Positions 14,614-20,198 of a stretch of 20,198 nucleotides of DNA are shown here, in pieces. Numbering within the stretch: the first letter of the stretch is position 1; every line of letters starts with the position of its first letter. Below the pieces are notes generated by a model that had not been told where the DNA came from, ran no database searches, and saw nothing but the letters and a program-made list of their open reading frames with translations. The translations under genes and the position numbers were made by a program. Source of the DNA: an uncultured Collinsella sp. (GTDB lineage Bacteria > Actinomycetota > Coriobacteriia > Coriobacteriales > Coriobacteriaceae); contig URTL01000021.1 in NCBI GenBank assembly GCA_900550785.1, positions 1 through 20,198 of the forward strand, written 5' to 3'.

Positions 14614-15423
14614 ATGTCGTTTCTAACCTCGATGTTCAAGACCGAAAAGCCGGTTATCGGAATGCTGCACCTGCGTCCTCTGCCGGGCGATCCACTGTAT
14701 TACCCGGGCGGAAGCGTGTCGCAGGTCGTGGAAGCCGCCAAGCGCGATCTCGAGGCGTTGCAGCAGGGCGGTGTCGATGGCATTTTGATTACCAATGAGC
14801 TCTCGATGCCCTATGAGCAGCACGTTTCTCCCTCAACTCTTGCATCGATGGGCTATGTAATCGGGGCTCTGTCCCATGATCTGTCGACTCCTTGGGGAGC
14901 TGAGGCTATTTACGATGGTGATGCCACAATCGAGCTGTGCGCTGCCGTCGACGCGCAGTTCACGCGCTGCAATTTTTGCGGTGCCTGGGCCGGTGATCTT
15001 GGGCTGATTAACCGAGATTTCGCTCACACCATGCGTCGCAAGGCGGCGCTGCGCCTGGACGATCTCAAGCTTTTTCACTTCATCACGAGCGAGGGGGAGG
15101 TTTATCTCAACGACCGCACGACTGCGGACATTGCCGATTCACTTCTCTTTAATTGCCTTCCGGATGCGATGGTCATCGGCGGTTCGGCTGCCGGTCGTGG
15201 CGCTTCGGGCGAGCTTGCCGATGAAGTCCGCGAGCGTGTTGGCGAAGTACCCGTGGTATGTGGCACCGGTTGTCGCGAAAATACCGTGGCTGACGTATTT
15301 GCTCACTACGATGGCGCGTTTGTCGGCACCTGCTTAAAGCGCGACGGAAAGCTGGATGCCCCGGTTGATGTTGAGCGGGTAGCTCGTTTTATGGCTGCCG
15401 CTCGTACGGCGCGAGGGGAGTAG
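14614..15423 (+). CDS. BtpA/SgcQ family TIM-barrel protein
   Basis: This 269-aa protein belongs to the BtpA/SgcQ family. It opens with VIGMLHLRPLPGDP, typical of the group, followed by ALQQGGVDGILITNE, then a phosphate-binding-looking AMVIGGSAAGRGAS and VVCGTGCRENTV near the end of the barrel. BtpA was named for photosystem I biogenesis in cyanobacteria, but bacterial relatives such as SgcQ lie in sugar operons and are thought to act on sugar phosphates. The ATG at 14614 follows AAGGAG; the in-frame ATG at 14599 overlaps that site and is rejected. The gene is 33 bases after YjbQ and 6 bases before the FGGY kinase. It may act as an aldolase- or epimerase-type enzyme on the phosphorylated intermediate, unproven. 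Confidence 0.85.
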   Translation: MSFLTSMFKTEKPVIGMLHLRPLPGDPLYYPGGSVSQVVEAAKRDLEALQQGGVDGILITNELSMPYEQHVSPSTLASMGYVIGALSHDLSTPWGAEAIYDGDATIELCAAVDAQFTRCNFCGAWAGDLGLINRDFAHTMRRKAALRLDDLKLFHFITSEGEVYLNDRTTADIADSLLFNCLPDAMVIGGSAAGRGASGELADEVRERVGEVPVVCGTGCRENTVADVFAHYDGAFVGTCLKRDGKLDAPVDVERVARFMAAARTARGE

Positions 15424-15429
15424 GCACCT

Positions 15430-16947
15430 ATGGCGTTCTATCTGGGTATTGATATTGGGACAAGCGCCTCTAAAGGCGTTTTAATCGATGATCGATGCAA
15501 CATCATTTGCCAGGCCTCTTGTGGACACGAGACGGAGAACCCGCGTGATGGATGGTACCAGCATGATGCGGAGGCAGTTTGGTGGGGCGATTTTTGCCGC
15601 TTGTCGCGCGAGCTGGTGGTGCGATCGGGGGTTAACGCGGCACAGATCGGATGCGTGGGCCTTTCCGCATTGGGTTGCGACTGTGTACCGGTCGACACCG
15701 AGTGCAACGCGCTAGCGCCCGCGATTTTGTACGGAGTCGATGCACGTTCGAAGCCGCAGATCGACGAGCTTCTTTCCGAATATGGGTCAGATCGCGCACG
15801 CGAGCTTTTCGGGCATGATCCCTGTTCGTCAGATATTGCTCCCAAGATCTTGTGGTTTAAGGAGAATATGCCCGAGGTGCACGAACGTGCCGCGAAGTTC
15901 CTGACGGCGTCATCGTTTCTGTGCGCGAAGTTGACGGGGCGTTTTACGGTGGACCGTTATTTGGCGGAGGATTTTCTTCCCCTATACGACCGCTTCACTT
16001 GGAAGGTTGATGCTCGGGAATGTGCTCGTTTCTGCCGGCCTGACCAGATGGCGGAGGTAATGTCGGCTACCGATATTGCCGGGGTGATTACTCAGCGTGC
16101 GGCTGAGGCGACGGGGCTCGCGGCAGGGACACCTGTCTTAGTGGGAACGGGCGACTCTGGTGCCGAGGCCATTTCGACGGGTGTATTTCGTCCCGGCGAT
16201 ATGATGGTTCAGTTGGGGAGTACGGCGTATTTCATCTATCTAGCTGATCATATGGTCGATGATGCCCGCCTGTGGCCAGGGACGTTTATCATTCCCGGAA
16301 CTTACGGGATCTGCGCGGGGACCAATACGGCGGGTGCGCTCACATCGTGGCTGCGCCAAGAGCTGTATCGCGACGCCGTGGAGGCCGAGGGCCACGGTGG
16401 CCCCGATGCATATTCGGTTATGGCGCATGATGCCGCCGGTGTGGCGCCGGGTGCCGATGGGCTCCTGTGTCTGCCGTACTTTGCGGGGGAGCGCACTCCG
16501 CTCAACGATCCCGAGGCGCGTGGCGTCTTCTTTGGCCTGACCGGAAGGCATACGCGAGCCCATATGGTTCGTGCCGCCTTGGAAGGCGTCGCGTATACCG
16601 TTGCATCCCATGTCGACATTATCGAGCGAGAACATGGACTGCCAATTGGGCGCATTATGCTTGTCGGAGGTGGAACCAAGAATCCAGTTTGGATGCAGGC
16701 TATCGCCGACGTATGTGGGCGCGAGGTCTCGGTTGCCAAGGTTACGGTGGGCGCATGCTTCGGTGATGCCATCATGGCAGCTCTCGCAGGTGGCGCCTAT
16801 GCATCATGGGATGAGCTCGCCCAAGTCCTTGGCGTTGCGCAAACAATCGTGCCTGATATGACTGCCCACGAGTTATATGCGTCGCGCCGTCATATCTTTG
16901 ACGAATTGTATGCACGCAACCGTGATCTCATGCACGAATTGGTGTAA
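15430..16947 (+). CDS. FGGY family carbohydrate kinase
   Basis: This 505-aa protein has the full length of FGGY sugar kinases (xylulokinase, ribulokinase and relatives). The N-terminal phosphate loop GIDIGTSASKGV is at residues 6-17. The family signature APKILWFKEN is at about 137-146, the catalytic aspartate is Asp242 in GTGDSGAEA, and the second-domain motif LVGGGTKNPVWMQ is near the C-terminus. The ATG at 15430 follows GGGGAG of the preceding gene end, 6 bases after its stop, so it is the last gene of the operon. It adds a third kinase to the cluster, which goes beyond what a simple fructosamine pathway needs. It probably phosphorylates a free keto-sugar or polyol released in or linked to the pathway; the exact sugar cannot be read from the sequence. 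Confidence 0.88.
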   Translation: MAFYLGIDIGTSASKGVLIDDRCNIICQASCGHETENPRDGWYQHDAEAVWWGDFCRLSRELVVRSGVNAAQIGCVGLSALGCDCVPVDTECNALAPAILYGVDARSKPQIDELLSEYGSDRARELFGHDPCSSDIAPKILWFKENMPEVHERAAKFLTASSFLCAKLTGRFTVDRYLAEDFLPLYDRFTWKVDARECARFCRPDQMAEVMSATDIAGVITQRAAEATGLAAGTPVLVGTGDSGAEAISTGVFRPGDMMVQLGSTAYFIYLADHMVDDARLWPGTFIIPGTYGICAGTNTAGALTSWLRQELYRDAVEAEGHGGPDAYSVMAHDAAGVAPGADGLLCLPYFAGERTPLNDPEARGVFFGLTGRHTRAHMVRAALEGVAYTVASHVDIIEREHGLPIGRIMLVGGGTKNPVWMQAIADVCGREVSVAKVTVGACFGDAIMAALAGGAYASWDELAQVLGVAQTIVPDMTAHELYASRRHIFDELYARNRDLMHELV

Positions 16948-16999
16948 TGCTGCCGAATTGTACTGTCTTCCAAAATAGGGACTGCGTTGTGCGATTTGC

Positions 17000-17017
17000 A
17001 TGCCCCTTGGCATTTTT
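17000..17017 (+). terminator. Weak hairpin with T run at the end of the operon
   Basis: ATGCC-CCTT-GGCAT followed by TTTTT lies in the 81-base gap between the convergent FGGY kinase and TatD genes. The stem is only 5 bp, so this is a tentative terminator. A second weak pairing (CCCC with GGGG at 17003-17028) overlaps it. Confidence 0.35.
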
Positions 17018-17028
17018 GCCCACAGGGG

Positions 17029-17811
17029 TTAGCGAAGGTCAAAAACAGAGTGCGCATTTGCTAAAACTGCCGACTCGATGCGCTTTGCGTCACAGTTTTT
17101 GAGTGAGACGATGCGCATCGAGGTCCTTGCGAGCGATCTGATGAGCGACTGCGCGCTTGTTTCTGTGTTTGGTTCGGCTGGCGCATCGGTCTCGAGCAGT
17201 AGACGGTCGAGTGGAATCTGCCGGGCATATTCGCGACCGCGCTTGGTGGCGAGCATACGCTCGTTCACGGAAAAATAGCAGTTTGCGTTTCGCGCGCGGG
17301 CGAGTTCGTTCGAAGTGCCGCTAAACCAGTGGAAGATGATAGCGGGGGAGTCGGGGTTTGGGATGAGTAGTCCATGCGATTCGAGGACGTCCAGTACGGC
17401 TCCTGCCGAACGAACGGCGTGAATTGATATCACGCGCCCGGTAAGAGGATGCTGCACGAGCGTATCGCAGAGCCGGTCAAATGCCTGTATTTGTAGCGGC
17501 TCACTTCCGGCAAAGCGTGCGGAAAAGTCGAGTCCCACCTCGCCGATGTAGCACTCTTGGGCAGCAACTTCGCAAAGCAGATCGACTTCGGCAGGACCGC
17601 AGCGGCCGTCGGCGAGCCACCAGGGGTGGAGCCCAACGCCAGCGATGATGCCTGGTAGGCGACGGGCGCGCTCGTTTGCGGCCGAAAAGTCGCGTGGGTC
17701 GACCCCGCAGTCAAAGAGCCCCAGACCCAACGCCGCCGACTCACTGGCTGCAGCATCGGGGCCGAGCATCAAATCAAGATGACAATGCGTGTCAAAGAAT
17801 TGCGGTTCCAT
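17029..17811 (-). CDS. TatD family metal-dependent hydrolase/DNase
   Basis: This 260-aa TIM-barrel protein is a TatD-family hydrolase, a group of metal-dependent nucleases acting in DNA repair or quality control. The canonical ligands are present: DTHCHLD (His9, His11), GLHPWW, EVGLDF with the bridging glutamate, SIHAVRS, FHWFSGT and ETDAP. The start ATG at 17811 is 14 bases after the TcdA stop, with only a modest AGGA site, so it is probably translated from the TcdA mRNA. Unlike the two amidohydrolases of the neighbouring operon, its metal motifs look intact. The two genes end towards each other, so it is not part of the catabolic operon. Confidence 0.9.
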   Translation of the reverse strand: MEPQFFDTHCHLDLMLGPDAAASESAALGLGLFDCGVDPRDFSAANERARRLPGIIAGVGLHPWWLADGRCGPAEVDLLCEVAAQECYIGEVGLDFSARFAGSEPLQIQAFDRLCDTLVQHPLTGRVISIHAVRSAGAVLDVLESHGLLIPNPDSPAIIFHWFSGTSNELARARNANCYFSVNERMLATKRGREYARQIPLDRLLLETDAPAEPNTETSAQSLIRSLARTSMRIVSLKNCDAKRIESAVLANAHSVFDLR

Positions 17812-17825
17812 CGCAGGACATCCTG

Positions 17826-18620
17826 CTAGTCCAGGCGTTGGCCGTCGGCGCGTACGCGCTCGGTGCCGCGCCCGCTGATCTGACGGATAACCTCGCCGGC
17901 GATCATCTGGCCCATGATGGGCGGCATAAAGCTGGCGGTTCCCAGCTCGGTGCGCTCGTGGATGTTGGAAGGGTCGCGGGGCTGTGTCTTAACCGATTCC
18001 TCGCAGCTAAACAGTACGTGCAGGCTCTTGATGCCGCGCTTCTTGCATTCTTTGCGCATAATGCGGCTCATGGGGTCACGTACCGTATCGAAGATGTCGG
18101 CAAAGCGGAGGCACTCGGGATGGAGCTTGTTGGCCCCGCCCATGGAGCTAACCAAACGAATGTCGTGGTCCTGAGCATATTTGGCAATGGTGAGCTTGGC
18201 CGAGATGGTGTCGATGGCGTCGACGACGTAGTCGAGCTTGCCGTCCGTCTGCTCCAAAACGCTCGCGAAGAACTCGTCGATGTTGTCGCTCAGCAGGTAT
18301 TCGGTGCGTTTGATAACGGTGGCGGCGGGATTAATGTCGTGGATCATGGCTTCCATAACATCGACCTTGCGCTTGCCGATGGTGCTGTGAAAGGCGATAG
18401 CCTGGCGATTGATATTGCTGGGCGCGACGATGTCCTTGTCCAGAATGACGAAATGACCAATGCCGCCGCGGGCGAGCGCCTCGCAGCAATTGGACCCCAC
18501 ACCTCCGCAGCCGAGCATCAGCACCGTAGCATCGGCGAGCTTATCGAGTGCCTCGCGGCCCATGATGATCTCGAGCTTGGTGTCGCGTGTCTCGACGAGA
18601 GCGGCAGCGGTTTCGGTCAT
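17826..18620 (-). CDS. tcdA: tRNA threonylcarbamoyladenosine dehydratase (ThiF/MoeB-like)
   Basis: This 264-aa E1-like enzyme dehydrates t6A at tRNA position 37 to its cyclic form. The ATP-binding GCGGVGS is at residues 37-43, the DKD segment at 61-63, and NINRQ at 69-73 holds the conserved arginine. VVDAIDTISAK, VSSMGGANKLHP and the downstream DPMSR segment match TcdA rather than MoeB or ThiF. I chose the ATG at 18620: the GGAGG site directly abuts the earlier ATG at 18626, leaving no spacing, but sits 6 bases from the second. A -10-like TATAAT lies about 45 bases upstream on this strand. It forms a two-gene unit with tatD, a pairing of housekeeping genes. Confidence 0.9.
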   Translation of the reverse strand: MTETAAALVETRDTKLEIIMGREALDKLADATVLMLGCGGVGSNCCEALARGGIGHFVILDKDIVAPSNINRQAIAFHSTIGKRKVDVMEAMIHDINPAATVIKRTEYLLSDNIDEFFASVLEQTDGKLDYVVDAIDTISAKLTIAKYAQDHDIRLVSSMGGANKLHPECLRFADIFDTVRDPMSRIMRKECKKRGIKSLHVLFSCEESVKTQPRDPSNIHERTELGTASFMPPIMGQMIAGEVIRQISGRGTERVRADGQRLD

Positions 18621-18664
18621 AGACATCCTCCGATGGGGAAGCGAATCGTGTTTTAGCTATCGTC

Positions 18665-18670
18665 ATTATA
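18665..18670 (-). promoter_or_regulatory. -10 element of the tcdA-tatD promoter
   Basis: On the minus strand a perfect TATAAT is at 18670-18665, about 45 bases before the tcdA start. No good -35 hexamer is seen at 16-18 bases. A short dyad (CGCCAT-N8-ATGGCG, 18677-18696) covers the place where it should be, so an activator or repressor may bind there. Confidence 0.5.
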
Positions 18671-18726
18671 GGTAATCGCCATAGGTTGCGATGGCGTTTA
18701 CTTTGATGTGGTTTGAAGCATTGCGA

Positions 18727-18750
18727 TTAGATAATTAGACAAACATCTAA
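18727..18750. promoter_or_regulatory. Operator-like dyad at the sdpR promoter
   Basis: TTAGAT (18727-18732) and ATCTAA (18745-18750) form a 6-bp inverted repeat with a 12-base centre. A nested TTAGA-N6-TCTAA (18735-18750) overlaps the -35. Dyads of this type at their own promoters are typical of ArsR-family autorepressors, so binding by the SdpR-like product is likely. Confidence 0.6.
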
Positions 18751-18764
18751 ATATCGAGTATAGT
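18736..18764 (+). promoter_or_regulatory. Promoter of the sdpRI pair
   Basis: TAGACA (18736-18741) and TATAGT (18759-18764) are each 5/6 matches to the consensus, with an exact 17-base spacer. It is the best promoter visible in the window. The expected start site is near 18771, about 28 bases before the ATG. Confidence 0.75.
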
Positions 18765-18798
18765 GTGCGCGTCATGAGAGATGATGAGAGGAGGTCTT

Positions 18799-19077
18799 AT
18801 GCCGGGAGAGGGTTTTAAGGCGCTGGCCGATCCTACACGGCGTCACATTTTGGAACTGCTGCGCGAGGGCAATTGCACGGCCGGGGAGCTTGCCGAGCAT
18901 TTTGACATCAGCAAGCCGTCATTGAGCCATCACTTGGCGACGCTCAAAAACGCCGGGTTGGTGACCGACGAGCGCCATGGCCAAAACATCGTATACAGCT
19001 TAAACACCACCGTCATGCAGGACTTGATCGGTTGGTTTATGGGCTTTACAAACACGGAAGGTGATAAGGATGAATAA
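18799..19077 (+). CDS. ArsR family autorepressor, SdpR-like
   Basis: This 92-aa winged-helix repressor belongs to the ArsR family, with ALADPTRRHILELL at 8-21, the recognition helix region FDISKPSLSHHLATLKNAGLV at about 34-54 and a short wing. No cysteine metal-binding motif of ArsR/SmtB type is seen; the single cysteine lies in helix 2. This, and the following gene, point to the SdpR group, whose members repress their own sdpRI operon. In Bacillus subtilis SdpR is captured at the membrane by SdpI when the SdpC toxin is present. The ATG at 18799 follows GAGGAGGT; two ATG codons at 18781 and 18784 precede that site and are rejected. Its stop overlaps the sdpI start by 8 bases. Confidence 0.87.
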   Translation: MPGEGFKALADPTRRHILELLREGNCTAGELAEHFDISKPSLSHHLATLKNAGLVTDERHGQNIVYSLNTTVMQDLIGWFMGFTNTEGDKDE

Positions 19078-19774
19078 CGAAAACAAGGGCATTCACGCCA
19101 CGGGGGTATCGCGGCGTGTGTGGATTGCGCTGATCGCTCTGTGCGTCGCCAATGTCGTAGTGCACCTCATAGTGATGCCGAGCTTGCCTGCGCAGATTCC
19201 CACGCACTGGGGAGCGAACGGCGCCGTCGACGGTTGGGGCCCTAGCTGGATGGCCTCCGCGCTCGGCGTGCTGCCTCTGGCACTTCTTGCAATGTTCCGC
19301 GTGGTGCCGCACATCGATCCCAAAGGTGAGGCATATCGAACCTCGGGCAAGTTCTATCAGGGCTTCGTAATCGCCTTTACCTTGTTCATGTGTGCCGTAA
19401 GCTGGCTGGGAGAGCTTACGGTCTGGGGCGTGGTGCCGGCGGTCGGTTCGGTCAACGTGCTGATTTCCGGTGCTATCGGTTTGCTGTTCATCGGCGTAGG
19501 CAACTACTTGCCGCGTGTGAAGCAGAACTATACGCTCGGTATCAAGACACCTTGGGCGCTTGCCGATCCCGAGAACTGGCGCCGTACGCAGCGTTTTGGC
19601 GGCGCCTGCTTTATGGTGCTGGGTATTGGCCTGATTGTGATGGGCGTGGCAGGCAGCGTGCTTTCGAGTGAAGTCGTCGCCGCGGTGATTGCGGTTCTGG
19701 CGTTTGGTTCGGTTGGAGCCGTCTACGTCTACTCGTATCTGTTGTGGCGCAAATCGCAGCGAGCCGCTCGTTAA
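19070..19774 (+). CDS. SdpI family membrane protein
   Basis: This 234-aa integral membrane protein has the two-part SdpI architecture. An N-terminal DUF1648-like segment carries LPAQIPTHWGANGAVDGWG at about 43-61 after the first membrane helix. A C-terminal SdpI domain carries GNYLPRVKQNYTLGIKTPWALADPENWRRT, which is the family signature. About six membrane helices are likely. In B. subtilis SdpI gives immunity to the SdpC killing factor and relays its presence to SdpR. The ATG at 19070 overlaps the end of the repressor gene and has AAGG 8 bases upstream. No toxin genes (sdpABC) are in the window, so it may act as an orphan immunity protein or a sensor of envelope stress. Confidence 0.88.
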   Translation: MNNENKGIHATGVSRRVWIALIALCVANVVVHLIVMPSLPAQIPTHWGANGAVDGWGPSWMASALGVLPLALLAMFRVVPHIDPKGEAYRTSGKFYQGFVIAFTLFMCAVSWLGELTVWGVVPAVGSVNVLISGAIGLLFIGVGNYLPRVKQNYTLGIKTPWALADPENWRRTQRFGGACFMVLGIGLIVMGVAGSVLSSEVVAAVIAVLAFGSVGAVYVYSYLLWRKSQRAAR

Positions 19775-19839
19775 GGTTGCGGAAAACTAGCGTACGCAGT
19801 TCATAGTATGTTCCGGGGGACTTTTCCCAGGTAGTATTA

Positions 19840-19866
19840 GGGGCGTGGGCAACCATGCCCCTTTTT
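19840..19866 (+). terminator. Rho-independent terminator after sdpI
   Basis: GGGGCGTGG (19840-19848) pairs with CCATGCCCC (19853-19861), one wobble, GCAA tetraloop, followed by TTTTT (19862-19866). A textbook terminator about 65 bases after the sdpI stop. Confidence 0.88.
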
Positions 19867-19957
19867 CGTTAAGTTTCAGAGCTGGTTTCCTCATTTCGTT
19901 TCCACTAAAGCGAATCAAGAATAGGGAAACAGCAGGTAGAAAGGATAGAACAGACAT

Positions 19958-20198
19958 ATGGCGGAGTTTATCTACCAGATGTATCAGGCTCGCAAGGCCC
20001 ATGGCGACAAGGTAATCCTTGACGACGTGACCCTGAGCTTCTACCCCGGTGCCAAGATCGGCGTCGTGGGCCCCAATGGTATGGGCAAGTCGACCCTGCT
20101 CAAGATCATGGCCGGCATCGAGGAGGTCTCCAACGGCGATGCCAAGCTCACCCCCGGCTACACCGTGGGTATCCTGCAGCAGGAGCAGCCGCTCGACG
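19958..20198 (+). CDS. ettA: Energy-dependent translational throttle EttA (ABC-F), N-terminal part
   Basis: The first 80 residues of an ABC-F ATPase run off the end of the window. EttA binds the ribosomal E site and gates translation according to ATP/ADP levels. The start MAEFIYQMYQARKAHGDK matches the characteristic EttA opening (MAQFVYTMHRVGK in E. coli), followed by LSFYPGAKIGVVGPNG and the Walker A GPNGMGKST, then LLKIMAGIEE. The specific opening favours EttA over Uup or antibiotic-resistance ABC-F proteins. The ATG at 19958 has an AAAGGA about 12 bases upstream, a rather long spacing. Downstream context is not visible. Confidence 0.9.
   Translation, partial: MAEFIYQMYQARKAHGDKVILDDVTLSFYPGAKIGVVGPNGMGKSTLLKIMAGIEEVSNGDAKLTPGYTVGILQQEQPLD

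Noticed and set aside
18621..18626. First ATG of tcdA at 18626
   Set aside because: GGAGG abuts it with no spacer; the second ATG at 18620 has the normal spacing.
17676..18656. 326-codon plus-strand frame opposite tcdA
   Set aside because: The minus strand encodes a clear TcdA with all motifs; the plus-strand product matches nothing.
1..20198. tRNA genes, rRNA, CRISPR arrays and insertion sequences
   Set aside because: Read through for cloverleaf-like segments, regularly spaced repeats and transposase motifs; none was convincing.

Overview
The window looks like chromosomal DNA from a Coriobacteriia-type gut actinobacterium, most likely Collinsella. This is an inference from moderately high GC, strong AGGAGG-type ribosome binding sites, the protein families present and the style of the proteins. 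No rRNA or other marker gene is present to prove it. I see no tRNA, rRNA, CRISPR array, transposase or integrase.

Layout. (1) 1-297: the 3' end of glucose-6-phosphate isomerase and its terminator. (2) 369-3237, minus strand: a compact three-gene cassette made of an unrecognised 296-aa protein, a ClpP-like serine protease, and a soluble VirD4/TraG-like ATPase whose start overlaps the end of the protease gene. No other conjugation gene is visible. (3) 3238-3843: an intergenic stretch with a repeat-bearing leader for the cassette and an AT-rich putative promoter. (4) 3844-5409: two unrelated HAD hydrolases separated by a terminator. (5) 5560-6303: a GntR/UTRA regulator. (6) 6522-16947: a ten-gene plus-strand catabolic operon. 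(7) 17029-18620, minus strand: TatD-family nuclease and TcdA. (8) 18799-19774: an sdpR-sdpI pair with a clear promoter and operator-like dyad. (9) 19958 to the end: the start of ettA.

The main system is the gntR-linked operon. In order it encodes a YfcC-family permease, an amidohydrolase-3 protein, a FrlC-like epimerase, a FrlB-like SIS deglycase, two FrlD-like PfkB kinases, an amidohydrolase-2 protein with altered metal ligands, a YjbQ/UPF0047 protein, a BtpA/SgcQ protein and an FGGY kinase. The core (epimerase, kinase, deglycase, GntR regulator) is the fructoselysine/Amadori-product logic known from the E. coli frl operon. Here it has a different transporter and six extra genes. The simplest reading is uptake of a glycated amine or related aminosugar conjugate, phosphorylation at the sugar, and cleavage to a sugar phosphate plus a free amine. 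The extra kinases, amidohydrolases, YjbQ and BtpA proteins suggest a wider or different substrate, which the sequence cannot name. Immediately downstream of a plausible promoter, at 6441-6479, lie two adjacent dyads, one of them a perfect 10-bp inverted repeat. They are the best candidate operator for the GntR protein.

The second system worth attention is the VirD4-like ATPase / ClpP-like protease / unknown-protein cassette. It pairs a hexamer-type motor lacking a membrane anchor with an apparently intact serine protease.
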